Assembly: GCA_902529805.1 (NCBI GenBank)
Contig: CABZXU010000003.1
Span: 39,991-103,990 of the forward strand
Length of the DNA stretch: 64,000 nt
DNA from: an uncultured Marinoscillum sp.
GTDB taxonomy: Bacteria > Bacteroidota > Bacteroidia > Cytophagales > MED-G16
Direction of reading: 5' to 3'
The position numbers and the translations under genes were made by a program. The notes under the pieces were generated by a model. That model was not told the DNA's origin. It saw only the letters and a list, made by a program, of their open reading frames with translations, and did not search any database. Shown here one piece after another: positions 53,982 through 63,391 of this stretch. Within the stretch, counting starts at the first letter, position 1. Every line of letters begins with the position of its first letter.

Positions 53982-55067
53982 TTATTTCAAAATAATTTTT
54001 TTTACGCCAATAAAAATTACTGGAATAACAAATATAATCCAATATGCCCAAGTTAAAGTTCCATATCCTTCTGCTATAAGACTAATTAACCCAAATTGTT
54101 CTGCAAAAAATATGCATATTATCATTACAAATGAACTAATTATAAATCTGTTTACCCCTGATAAGATTACTTTTTTTTCCTTAAGCCAGCTTGCAATCCT
54201 TTCATTAAATCCGTGTATTAGTCCCAATCCAGTTTCAACAAATGTTCCAAATAAAATAACTTGAAATATAATTTTAAAAGAATCTGATCCCAGTTTATTA
54301 AATAAAAAATTTATGGGAATAATTTCGGAGTTTATTTCAGGATAGTGACTCAATAAACTAAAATAGATCATAAAACCAGGAATCATTGCAAGAAAAGCAG
54401 CAATAACACCCGATACCATTGCTTCTTTTCTAGTTTTAAGATCTTTTAAACAAAATAACATAGCAGGAACAATCCCAACATTATATGCTGCATATTTAAA
54501 TCCATTAATTATCCAATTTGATTTGTTATCTGAAATATTAAAGTTTGAAATAATATTTTCACTAAATATTGAGCCAATAGATATTACCAAAATTAAAAAC
54601 ACAAAATAAAGTGCTATTGACCAGTAAGAAAGAAATTTCATTATAACTTTAGATCCAAAGTATGAAAAAATTCCAATAAGTAAAATCATTAAAAGAATAC
54701 CATAAATACTTGAAATATTAAATGTTTCCTTTAAAAGATTTCCGGAAGCAGAAGCTAATACCGAAATAACAAGTACTAAACCAATTAAATAAGTGATCTC
54801 ATAAAGAATCCAACTTTTTCCTAAAACTTTTTTTAAAAAAGATCTATAATCATACGCATGAAGTTTTCTAGATAAATCAAATGTAAAAGAAAGAACAATA
54901 CACCATATAAATAGTGATACAATCATTCCATATAATCCGCTTTTTGGACCTAACAAAAGAAAAAATTCAACAAGTTCTCTCCCTGTCCCATAGCCTCCAC
55001 CTATAACCAGAGATTGAAAAATTAATCCAGGTAAAATAAATTTTTTGAAAAAAATATTTCTAAACAT
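53982..55067 (-). CDS. YkvI-like integral membrane transporter
   Basis: 361 residues with about ten membrane helices. The start FILPGLIFQSLVIGGGYGTG, with the glycine-rich unwound first helix, resembles YkvI-family and other LeuT-fold transporters, and the following GRELVEFFLLLGP supports this. The substrate is unknown; amino acids or small organic ions would be the default guess. It heads the run with the barrel protein and PspC. Confidence 0.8.
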   Translation of the reverse strand: MFRNIFFKKFILPGLIFQSLVIGGGYGTGRELVEFFLLLGPKSGLYGMIVSLFIWCIVLSFTFDLSRKLHAYDYRSFLKKVLGKSWILYEITYLIGLVLVISVLASASGNLLKETFNISSIYGILLMILLIGIFSYFGSKVIMKFLSYWSIALYFVFLILVISIGSIFSENIISNFNISDNKSNWIINGFKYAAYNVGIVPAMLFCLKDLKTRKEAMVSGVIAAFLAMIPGFMIYFSLLSHYPEINSEIIPINFLFNKLGSDSFKIIFQVILFGTFVETGLGLIHGFNERIASWLKEKKVILSGVNRFIISSFVMIICIFFAEQFGLISLIAEGYGTLTWAYWIIFVIPVIFIGVKKIILK

Positions 55068-55121
55068 GTAATAAATACATTACTTTAAAAATGAATAATT
55101 ACTTTTACACATTCTATAATT

Positions 55122-55886
55122 ATGATTAAAATTAAACGATTAAATTTAGATTCATCTTGGTATATAAAATTTAACCAACTAAATTTTATTTTAGACCCTT
55201 GGTTAATTGGATCAGAAATAGATGGGTTTAAATGGTTAAATGAACAATGGCATATAAAACCCCCTGTTACTATAAAGGATATTCCTAATTATGATTCAAT
55301 TATAATATCTCAAAATTATGAAGATCATTGTCATTTAGAAACCCTTAAAAAACTACCCGACGATAAATCTATATTGGCTACAGAAAAAGCATATAGTAAA
55401 TTGAAAAAACAATTTCCAAATAGAGAAATAATTCATATAGATACTAAAAATAAAATTGAAAAAAATAAAATTAATTTCATTAGTATAAAACCCCCTAAAA
55501 TAATGGACCCAATTTATTTTGCATTACTAATTTATGACCAAGAAAATAATGGTATATTTTATGCTCCACACGGATTCACTTTAGATGAAAATCAAAAAAA
55601 TTTAGTAAATAAATTTAAGATTAAACTAATGATAACTACTTTCACAGAGTTCAAACTTCCTAAAATTATGGGAGGTTATGTTAACCCTGGAATGAGTAAT
55701 GTATATGAATTATATAATCAAATATCTCCAAAGTATATTGTTAATACTCATGATGAAAAAAAAAAAGCAAAAGGTTTGGTATCTCTATTAGCTAAAATCA
55801 AATATCCTGATTTAAAATCAATTGAAAATGTTAAAGATTTTAACTTTATTAATATTGATAATTATAAGACAATAACATTAAATTAA
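55122..55886 (+). CDS. Metallo-beta-lactamase-fold-like protein with altered metal motif
   Basis: 254 residues. The N-terminal FILDPWLIGSEIDGF and the motif SQNYEDHCH (63-71) line up with the UlaG-type SHDHYDH, but the first two histidines are Q64 and Y66 while D68 and H69 remain. IFYAPHGF and YIVNTHDEKKKAKG supply further possible ligands. Plant and algal plastid relatives with a similar SQxxxDHCH motif exist, so this looks like a real subfamily and not a decayed gene. Activity unknown. Confidence 0.75.
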   Translation: MIKIKRLNLDSSWYIKFNQLNFILDPWLIGSEIDGFKWLNEQWHIKPPVTIKDIPNYDSIIISQNYEDHCHLETLKKLPDDKSILATEKAYSKLKKQFPNREIIHIDTKNKIEKNKINFISIKPPKIMDPIYFALLIYDQENNGIFYAPHGFTLDENQKNLVNKFKIKLMITTFTEFKLPKIMGGYVNPGMSNVYELYNQISPKYIVNTHDEKKKAKGLVSLLAKIKYPDLKSIENVKDFNFINIDNYKTITLN

Positions 55887-55901
55887 TATACAATTATTAA
55901 A

Positions 55902-56300
55902 ATGAGATCTATTGTTATACTAAGTTTCTTTTGCTTATCATTTAAAATTAATGATGTTGTTCCAAAAGAAAATTTAGTAGGAACATGGGAAAGAGTCTGT
56001 TTAGAAAATTCTGCGTTAGGTTTTTCATTAAACCATTGTAATTATTTTGGAGATAAAATAATGACAATTAAGGAGTGGAATTATATTGAGGTGGAATATA
56101 GAAATGGTCAAAGAAGATTTATTGATTATTTATTAGAAGAAGATAAAATTAAATTTTTTTTCCCTTCAAAAGAAAGCATAGAAAGTTTTGTGTCTATTGA
56201 AAATGATACTCTAATTATTGAAACCTTTGAAGTTTATAATGAATTTATGAATAGAAAATATATTGCTGATATTCATAAAACATATTTTGTAAGAAATTAA
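55902..56300 (+). CDS. Small lipocalin-like protein, unknown
   Basis: 132 residues with a short hydrophobic leader (about 1-13) and a beta body starting ENLVGTWERVCLENSA, with GTW as in lipocalin-like proteins, then alternating strands to TYFVRN. It contains three cysteines. It is 15 nt after the MBL-like gene in the same direction and interlocks with the hemolysin III gene by TTAA. Function unknown. Confidence 0.65.
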   Translation: MRSIVILSFFCLSFKINDVVPKENLVGTWERVCLENSALGFSLNHCNYFGDKIMTIKEWNYIEVEYRNGQRRFIDYLLEEDKIKFFFPSKESIESFVSIENDTLIIETFEVYNEFMNRKYIADIHKTYFVRN

Positions 56301-56932
56301 ATTATATATTTATATATCATAAAGTAATGACTTGCTGATCCACCCAAAACAAATAGATGCCAAATAGCGTGATTATATTTAATTTTTTCTAAAGAATAAA
56401 ATATTGTTCCTACTGTGTATAATACACCACCTAAAATCATTAATAATAATGCGTCACTATGAAAATATGTGATAAGACTATTAAAATCTACAACAATTAA
56501 CCAACCCATAATTAAGTACAGTGCTAGAGAAAATTTTTCAAATTTATTTAGAAAAAAAATTTTAAAGAGCATTCCAAAAATAGCAATTCCCCACACTACA
56601 AAAAATAAATAAACTCCAAGACCTTCATTTAATTTTAAAAGTAACCCAGGGGTATAAGAACCAGCTATTAAAAAATATATACTTATATGATCAGCTAATC
56701 TTAAACTATTTTTATACTTTGTATTATAATAGTAATGATATAAAGTTGAACATAAATACATAAAGGTTAATGATAAACCATAAATCAATGCACAAATAAA
56801 AAATAATTTATCAGGGTTTTTAATTGATTTTTCAAGTAAAAAATATAAACCAACAATACTTAATAATAATCCAACTCCATGGCTTATTACATTTAAATTT
56901 TCTTCTTCAATAGATTCTTTTCTTATACTCAT
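56297..56932 (-). CDS. Hemolysin III / PAQR family membrane protein
   Basis: 211 residues with seven helices. EENLNVISHGVGLLLSIVG at the N-terminus, LCSTLYHYYYN and DHISIYFLIAGSYTPGLLL, and the C-terminal NHAIWHLFVLGGSASHYF contain the serine, aspartate and histidines that bind zinc in PAQR/YqfA proteins. They may act as lipid hydrolases (ceramidase-like); haemolysis is a historical name. The family is firm, the role not known. Confidence 0.93.
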   Translation of the reverse strand: MSIRKESIEEENLNVISHGVGLLLSIVGLYFLLEKSIKNPDKLFFICALIYGLSLTFMYLCSTLYHYYYNTKYKNSLRLADHISIYFLIAGSYTPGLLLKLNEGLGVYLFFVVWGIAIFGMLFKIFFLNKFEKFSLALYLIMGWLIVVDFNSLITYFHSDALLLMILGGVLYTVGTIFYSLEKIKYNHAIWHLFVLGGSASHYFMIYKYII

Positions 56933-57004
56933 TAATTTAAATAAATAGATCTATATTATATGAATTAATTGTATGGGTTGTATATTTATAATATGACCCA
57001 ATTT

Positions 57005-58177
57005 ATGAAATTTTTTGTTAGTATTTTTCTAAATATATTATTTTATAACCATCTTCATTCACAAACTACAATTAGAGCTCGGGATATAGGAATCCCTCTT
57101 AACGGAATAACTGGTGAATTCAATTCAATAACTGATGTTGAGGGAGTGTTAGTCGGTCATGAAACCATAATAAAAGGAGATGGTAAATTAGTAATTGGTA
57201 AAGGTCCAGTAAGGACTGGTGTAACTGCAATTTTACCCCGAGGTAAAGTATTTGATCCAGTATTTTCTGGATGGTATTCATTAAATGGAAATGGTGAAAT
57301 GACAGGGACTACATGGGTAGAAGAATCAGGTTTTCTTGAAGGACCAATTTTGATAACAAATACTCATAGTGTCGGTATTGTTAGGGACGCTGTAATCGAG
57401 TGGCAATACAATAATAAACTATTCAAGACTCTTTATGATATAAAAGATTTGTTTTGGTCTCTTCCAGTTGTTGGTGAAACGTATGATGGATCATTAAATG
57501 ATATAAATGGTTTTCATGTAAAAAAAGAACATGCAATTAAAGCATTAGAAAACGCTCAAGGAGGAATTATTTTAGAAGGTGGAGTTGGCGGTGGTACAGG
57601 TATGATCTGCCATGGATTTAAAGGAGGTATTGGAACTTCATCAAGAAAAATTAATTTAGATGGTAAAAATTACACTTTAGGAGTATTAGTTCAAGCTAAT
57701 TATGGAAATAGAGATGATCTTACAATTTCTGGGGTACCCGTTGGAAAAGAAATACAAGACTTAAAACCTAAAATAACTTATGGAGAAAAAACAGGTGGTT
57801 TAGGATCAATAATTGTAGTAGTTGCAACTGATGCTCCATTTCTTCCTAACCAATTAAAAAGAATAGTAAGAAGAGTCCCAATCGGAATTTCAAGAGTTGG
57901 TGGATATGGTTCTAATGGATCTGGAGATATATTTATTTCATTTTCTACTGCTAATAGTAAAGCTTTTGATAGGGAAAACGAAAAATCTATAACTTTCTTA
58001 CCAAACGATGAAATGAATCCTTTTTTCATTGCAACTGTTCAAGCTACTGAAGAAGCCATTTTAAATGCTCTAATCTCTGCTAAAACAATGATTGGAATAA
58101 ATGATAATGTTGTTTATGAGTTACCTCATGATAGACTAAAAAAAGTTTTAAAAAAATATAATAGGTTAAATGAATGA
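57005..58177 (+). CDS. P1 (DmpA) family peptidase, exported
   Basis: 390 residues from the ATG at 57005, which gives a signal peptide MKFFVSIFLNILFYNHLHSQ. An ATG at 56993 and a TTG at 56969 are also in frame and cannot be excluded. RARDIGIPLNGITGEFNSIT, GGVGGGTGMICHGFKGGIG and the following T-S self-cleavage site identify the self-processing N-terminal-nucleophile family (D-aminopeptidases, beta-peptidyl aminopeptidases). Its stop overlaps the iolA start by 8 nt, so it is transcribed with the inositol operon. Substrate unknown. Confidence 0.9.
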   Translation: MKFFVSIFLNILFYNHLHSQTTIRARDIGIPLNGITGEFNSITDVEGVLVGHETIIKGDGKLVIGKGPVRTGVTAILPRGKVFDPVFSGWYSLNGNGEMTGTTWVEESGFLEGPILITNTHSVGIVRDAVIEWQYNNKLFKTLYDIKDLFWSLPVVGETYDGSLNDINGFHVKKEHAIKALENAQGGIILEGGVGGGTGMICHGFKGGIGTSSRKINLDGKNYTLGVLVQANYGNRDDLTISGVPVGKEIQDLKPKITYGEKTGGLGSIIVVVATDAPFLPNQLKRIVRRVPIGISRVGGYGSNGSGDIFISFSTANSKAFDRENEKSITFLPNDEMNPFFIATVQATEEAILNALISAKTMIGINDNVVYELPHDRLKKVLKKYNRLNE

Positions 58178-59621
58178 AATAATTAATAATTTTATTAACG
58201 GTAAATTTGTCTCTTCAAAAAGTGATCAAATATCAGTATGGAATCCACAAAATGGAAAAAAATTAACTGAAGTAACAAACTCTTCTTTAAAGGAATTAGA
58301 TCAAGCTGTTAATGCTGCAAAAAATGCATATAAAAGTTGGTCAAAGTTTACATTAAAAGAAAGAGTAGAGTTTTTCTTTGAATTTAGAAATCAATTAAGA
58401 AATAATATTGATTCTTTATCAGATTCAATATGTCAAGAAAATGGAAAAACTTTTGAAGAAGCAAAAGCAGAAGTTTTAAAGGGAATTGAACTTACAGAGT
58501 TTGCTTGTTCAATGCCACAAATAATTCATGATGAAATACAAGAAGTTAGTAGAGGAGTAGAATGTAGATCCTCACATGTTCCTGTTGGAATTGTATCATC
58601 AATCACTCCATTTAATTTCCCAATTATGGTTCCTATGTGGACAATTCCTAATGCTTTAGTTCTTGGAAATTGTATGATACTAAAACCTTCAGAGCAAACA
58701 CCAGTAGGTGCTTCTAAAATTGCTGAATTGTTAAAAATCTCAGGACTACCTGATGGAGTTTTTAATGTGATTAATGGTAATAAAAAAGTTGTAGAAGGAA
58801 TCTGTAATCATAAAGATATATCAGCAATTTCTTTTGTTGGCTCAACAAAAATTGCAAAAAATATTTATAAGAAGTCTACCGCTAGTCTTAAACGATGTCT
58901 TGCACTTGGAGGAGCCAAAAATCATTTAATTGTTTTGCCTGATGCTAATAGTGAAATGGCTTCCAATGATATAGTAGCTTCAATGTCTGGTTGTGCTGGT
59001 CAAAGATGTATGGCAGCTTCTGCAATGATAGGTGTAGGAAAAATACAAGAAACTATTGATAAAATAAAAAACAAAGCAAAAACTGTAATTCCTGGTAAAA
59101 ATTTAGGTTCTGTTATTTCAAAAGAAGCAAAAGAAAGAATTGAAAAATATATAGATGAAGCTGAAAAAGAAGGAGCTAAAATAATTTTAGATGGAAGAAG
59201 TGCTAAAGTCATAGGTAAAGAAAATGGTTACTATGTTGGTCCTACTATAATAGATTATGTAACCCCAGAAATGAAAATAGCCAAGGAAGAAGTATTCGGT
59301 CCTGTTCTAGCAATCATGCGAACTGAAGAAATTGATAATGCAATTAAAATTGAGAATAATTCTAATTATGGAAATGCTTCTTCAGTATATACTCAAGATG
59401 GAAAGTTAGCAAATTATATAACAGAAAAAGTTAGTGCCGGTATGGTGGGAGTAAATATTGGAGTTCCGGTACCAAGAGAACCATTTTCATTTGGAGGATG
59501 GAATGAATCAAGATTTGGAGTTGGAGATATAACCGGAAAAAGTTCAATTAATTTTTGGACTAGATTAAAAAAGAGAACATCGAAATGGAACGCTAGTGCA
59601 AAAAAAAATTGGATGAGTTAA
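58170..59621 (+). CDS. iolA: Malonate-semialdehyde / methylmalonate-semialdehyde dehydrogenase
   Basis: 483-residue CoA-acylating aldehyde dehydrogenase. The nucleophile cysteine is in GCAGQRCMA, the NAD site in ITPFNFPIMVPMW and FVGSTKIAK, and the C-terminus has PREPFSFGGWNESRFG. It lacks a catalytic glutamate at the usual site (LGGAKNH), which is normal for this CoA-dependent class. In the iol context it converts malonate semialdehyde to acetyl-CoA, the last step of inositol breakdown; mmsA is the synonym. Confidence 0.95.
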   Translation: MNEIINNFINGKFVSSKSDQISVWNPQNGKKLTEVTNSSLKELDQAVNAAKNAYKSWSKFTLKERVEFFFEFRNQLRNNIDSLSDSICQENGKTFEEAKAEVLKGIELTEFACSMPQIIHDEIQEVSRGVECRSSHVPVGIVSSITPFNFPIMVPMWTIPNALVLGNCMILKPSEQTPVGASKIAELLKISGLPDGVFNVINGNKKVVEGICNHKDISAISFVGSTKIAKNIYKKSTASLKRCLALGGAKNHLIVLPDANSEMASNDIVASMSGCAGQRCMAASAMIGVGKIQETIDKIKNKAKTVIPGKNLGSVISKEAKERIEKYIDEAEKEGAKIILDGRSAKVIGKENGYYVGPTIIDYVTPEMKIAKEEVFGPVLAIMRTEEIDNAIKIENNSNYGNASSVYTQDGKLANYITEKVSAGMVGVNIGVPVPREPFSFGGWNESRFGVGDITGKSSINFWTRLKKRTSKWNASAKKNWMS

Positions 59622-59624
59622 TAT

Positions 59625-60506
59625 ATGAAACATAACAAATATTCACTTTTACACAAAGCATCTAATGAGCTAAATGAATATCAATCTATTTCTGCTAAAA
59701 AAGCAGGGTGGAATCTTTTGAATTTTAATTCTAGAATTTTAAAAAAAGGTGAAGAATGGAGAAATAATACTGGCAATTATGAATATGGAATAATTTTGAT
59801 GTCAGGAAATTATTCTGTAAAATCAGATAAAGGAAATTGGAAAACTTTTAATGGTAGAAAAAGTGTTTTCCATGGAATAGCTCATACTTTATATCTTCCT
59901 AGAAATACAGAATTTAAATTAAAAGCCGAAAGTGAGATATTAGATATTGCTTTTGGTTATTGTTTAGCAGATCAAGATTTTCCAGCTAAATTTAAAAAAC
60001 CAAATGAAGTTGATATAGAAATAAGAGGAGGTGATAATGCAACTCGTCAAATTAATTCTCTTATAGAGCCAGGGTTTGGTTGTAATAAATTAGTATCTGT
60101 AGAAGTATATACTCCATCAGGAAATTGGAGCTCATTCCCTGCACATAAACATGATAAAAGAATATTAGATAAAAATAACAATCTTTTAGAAGCTCAACTT
60201 GAAGAAATATATTTCTATAAAATTGAAAAAAAACAAGGATTTGCTATACAACAAGTTTATACTTATGACAAAAGTCTAAATGAAGTAATTGTTACTAGAA
60301 ATAATGATGTAGTGACTGTTCCAAAAGGATACCATCCAGTTGTAGCAGGTCATGGATATAATATATATTATTTAAACTTTTTAGCAGGATCTGATCAATC
60401 TCTTGCAAATTCTGATGATCCGGATCATAAATGGATCTACCAATCTTGGAAAGGAAAAGACCCAAGAGTTCCACTTGTAAAAGCACAAAAGAATGAAAAG
60501 AAATAA
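59625..60506 (+). CDS. iolB: 5-deoxy-glucuronate isomerase
   Basis: 293-residue cupin of the KduI/IolB family. It converts 5-deoxyglucuronate to 2-deoxy-5-keto-gluconate. The metal-binding block is SSFPAHKHD with a glutamate in LEEIYFYKI, followed by VPKGYHPVVAGHGYNIYYLNF, typical of IolB. It starts 3 nt after iolA and its last 14 nt overlap iolC. Confidence 0.96.
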   Translation: MKHNKYSLLHKASNELNEYQSISAKKAGWNLLNFNSRILKKGEEWRNNTGNYEYGIILMSGNYSVKSDKGNWKTFNGRKSVFHGIAHTLYLPRNTEFKLKAESEILDIAFGYCLADQDFPAKFKKPNEVDIEIRGGDNATRQINSLIEPGFGCNKLVSVEVYTPSGNWSSFPAHKHDKRILDKNNNLLEAQLEEIYFYKIEKKQGFAIQQVYTYDKSLNEVIVTRNNDVVTVPKGYHPVVAGHGYNIYYLNFLAGSDQSLANSDDPDHKWIYQSWKGKDPRVPLVKAQKNEKK

Positions 60507-61509
60507 AAAAATTGATTTAATAACAATTGGTAGATCATCAATAGACTTATATTCTCAAAATATAGGATCAAAATTTGAAAATATAAAAGGTTTTGATGCT
60601 TTTGTTGGTGGTTCACCACTAAATATTGCAGTAGGGTGTTCAAGATTAGGTTTAGATACTGAAATTTTAACTGCAGTTGGAAATGATAAAGTTGGAGATT
60701 TTATTTTAAATTTTTTAGAAAAAGAAAATATAAATATCAATAATATTCCTAAAATTAATGGATCTAGAACTAGTGCTGTTTTATTAGGAATTGAACCTCC
60801 AAATAATTTTCCTTTGGTTTTTTATAGAGAAAATGCAGCAGATAGTATGATAAATATAAATCATGTAAACAGCTTTCAAATAGAAAGATGTAAAATATTA
60901 GGAGTCTCAGGTACTGCTTTGAACAAAGAGCCTAGCAGAAGTGCTGTTATTCATGCAATCAAAATCGCTAGCAAAAATAATATACCAATAATTCATGATT
61001 TAGATTTCAGATTAGATCAATGGAAAAACATATCTTCTTTTGGAAAATTGACAAAATCCATTTTGCCATTGGTTAATGTAATTATTGGAACAGAAGAAGA
61101 AATTCTTGCAACAAATATTAAATCAAAAAATGAGGTTGAAATTAACAATCAACAAATTTCATCTCCAAAAATCAAAGGAAATCTATTAAAAGAAATTAAA
61201 AATATTCTAAGTTTTGGAATAGATACATTAATTGTAAAAAGAGGTGAAAAAGGTGTAAAAATTTACAATTCAAATGGAAGATCATATGAAATTGATGGTT
61301 TTCCAATTAAAGTATTAAACGTGTTAGGTGCTGGTGATGCATTTGCCAGTGGTTTTATTTATGGGTACTTAAAGGGTTGGGACTTAAAAAAATCTTGTAG
61401 AATGGGGAATGCTTGTGGGGCCTTAGTTGTTTTGCAACCTGGTTGTGCTAACTTTATGCCAACTCTAAACGAAACTTTAGAATTTATCAATAATCACGGA
61501 GGTTTTTAA
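60493..61509 (+). CDS. iolC: 5-dehydro-2-deoxygluconokinase
   Basis: 338-residue PfkB-family sugar kinase. It phosphorylates 2-deoxy-5-keto-gluconate. DLITIGRSSIDLY starts the fold, FVGGSPLNIAVGCSRLG is the substrate lid, and NVLGAGDAFASGFIYGYLKG holds the catalytic aspartate and anion hole. Position between iolB and iolD makes the assignment firm. A second Bacteroidota variant fuses an aldolase (IolJ-like) domain here; this one is kinase only, and no iolJ is in the window. Confidence 0.95.
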   Translation: MKRNKKIDLITIGRSSIDLYSQNIGSKFENIKGFDAFVGGSPLNIAVGCSRLGLDTEILTAVGNDKVGDFILNFLEKENININNIPKINGSRTSAVLLGIEPPNNFPLVFYRENAADSMININHVNSFQIERCKILGVSGTALNKEPSRSAVIHAIKIASKNNIPIIHDLDFRLDQWKNISSFGKLTKSILPLVNVIIGTEEEILATNIKSKNEVEINNQQISSPKIKGNLLKEIKNILSFGIDTLIVKRGEKGVKIYNSNGRSYEIDGFPIKVLNVLGAGDAFASGFIYGYLKGWDLKKSCRMGNACGALVVLQPGCANFMPTLNETLEFINNHGGF

Positions 61510-61510
61510 T

Positions 61511-63388
61511 ATGAATAGAATAAAATTAACAGTAGCTCAAGCAATAATAAAGTATATTAATAATCAATATATTAAAACAAATGGGATTGAAAAGAAATTT
61601 TTTGAAGGATGTTTTGGTATTTTAGGCCATGGAAATGTTGGGGGAATTGGTCAAGCTATTCAAGAACAAAAAGAACTAAAATATTACCAGTGTAGAAATG
61701 AACAATCTATGGTTCACTCAGCAGCTGCATATGCTAAAATTAAAAATAGAAAAAATGCCCTTGTTTGCACTACATCTATTGGACCTGGAAGCACTAATAT
61801 GATTACAGCTGCAGCAGGAGCAACAATCAATAGACTTCCAGTACTGCTTCTTGCAGGTGATATTTTTGCTAAAAGAAATGTTTCCCCTGCACTTCAACAA
61901 TTAGAATCAAATTTTTCTCAGGATATTTCAGTAAATGATTGTTTTAAACCTATCTCAAAATACTGGGATAGAATAAATAGACCTGAGCAATTACAATCTA
62001 GTTTGCCAGAAGTTATGAGGGTATTATTATCTCCTGCAGAAACCGGAACAGTTACACTTTCTTTACCTCAAGATGTTCAAAGTGAATCTTTTGCATTTCC
62101 AGTTAAACTATTTAAAAAGAAAGTATGGTCAATTCAAAGATTAAGACCAGATAAAAAAATTATAGAGCTGGCAATTAAATGGATTATGAAAAGTAAAAAA
62201 CCATTAATAATTGCAGGAGGTGGAGTGCATTATAGTGAAGCTACAGAAGAACTACTAAAATTTATAAATAAAACTGATATTCCATTAGCTGAAACCTTTG
62301 CGGGTAAAGGAGCTGTTAAATATAATGATTCCCATCAATTAGGAGCAATTGGAGCCACAGGTACAAAAGGAGCTGTAAAAATATCAAAAGAATCTGACTT
62401 AATCATAGGAATAGGCACTAGGTATAGTGATTTTACAACATCATCTAAAACTGCATTCCAAAATAAGAATGTAAAGTTCATTAATATAAACATTAATGAA
62501 TTTGATGCTTCAAAAAATGGAGCTCTAATGGTTCAAGGAGATGCTAAAGCAGTACTAAAAGAACTAAATATTTCTTTGAAAAAATTTAAAGTAGATAAGA
62601 GTTATTCAAAGGAAGTAAAAAAATTAAATTTAGAATGGGATGTTATAGTATCAAATATTTATAATTATAGAAATCCTAAGATTCTAAGTCAGGGGGAAAT
62701 CATTGGTGCTGTAAATAATATAATAGATGAAAAAGATGTAATAGTGTGTGCTGCTGGAAGTCTTCCTGGCGATTTACATAAACTATGGAGAACAAAAGAT
62801 CCTAAAGGATTTCATTTAGAATATGGTTATTCATGTATGGGATATGAAATTGCAGGTGGGCTTGGAATAAAAATGGCATGTCCAAATAGAGAAGTTTATG
62901 TTATGGTGGGCGATGCCAGTTATCTCATGCTTTCTCAAGAGATAATTACATCAATTCAAGAAAACCTTAAGCTAACTATTGTTTTAATTGATAATAGTGG
63001 ATATAAAAGCATAGGATCTTTATCTAGATCACTAGGCAGTAAAGGATTTGGGACTAGGTTTTCCTTTAGAAATAAAGTAGAAAATAATGATTTTGGAGAC
63101 AATGATTCTAAAGAAAAAGAAATAAAAGTTGATTTAGCTGAAAATGCAAGGTCACTTGGGGCCCATGTTTTAAAATGTAAAACCTATAAAGATTTTGAAC
63201 ACGCTCTGAGAAATGCTAAAAATATAGATAAAACTACACTTATTTATTTACAGTGTGATAGATTCCACGAAGTTCCAGGTTACTCATGGTGGGAAGTTCC
63301 CGTAGCTGAAACCTCTAAAATGAGTTCTGTAAATAAAGCATATAAAGAATATCTAAATCATAAAAAAAACCAAAGGTTTTACAATTAA
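61511..63388 (+). CDS. iolD: 3D-(3,5/4)-trihydroxycyclohexane-1,2-dione hydrolase (ThDP-dependent)
   Basis: 625-residue thiamine diphosphate enzyme that opens the inositol ring. The N-terminal GCFGILGHGNVGGIGQAI and YYQCRNEQSMVHSA with the catalytic glutamate, the central TPP-enzyme domain (LIIAGGGVHYSEATEELL), and the cofactor-binding VMVGDASYLMLSQEI...IDNSGYKSIGSL with GDx(~25)N are all present. It starts 1 nt after iolC. Full length. Confidence 0.97.
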   Translation: MNRIKLTVAQAIIKYINNQYIKTNGIEKKFFEGCFGILGHGNVGGIGQAIQEQKELKYYQCRNEQSMVHSAAAYAKIKNRKNALVCTTSIGPGSTNMITAAAGATINRLPVLLLAGDIFAKRNVSPALQQLESNFSQDISVNDCFKPISKYWDRINRPEQLQSSLPEVMRVLLSPAETGTVTLSLPQDVQSESFAFPVKLFKKKVWSIQRLRPDKKIIELAIKWIMKSKKPLIIAGGGVHYSEATEELLKFINKTDIPLAETFAGKGAVKYNDSHQLGAIGATGTKGAVKISKESDLIIGIGTRYSDFTTSSKTAFQNKNVKFINININEFDASKNGALMVQGDAKAVLKELNISLKKFKVDKSYSKEVKKLNLEWDVIVSNIYNYRNPKILSQGEIIGAVNNIIDEKDVIVCAAGSLPGDLHKLWRTKDPKGFHLEYGYSCMGYEIAGGLGIKMACPNREVYVMVGDASYLMLSQEIITSIQENLKLTIVLIDNSGYKSIGSLSRSLGSKGFGTRFSFRNKVENNDFGDNDSKEKEIKVDLAENARSLGAHVLKCKTYKDFEHALRNAKNIDKTTLIYLQCDRFHEVPGYSWWEVPVAETSKMSSVNKAYKEYLNHKKNQRFYN

Positions 63389-63391
63389 AAT

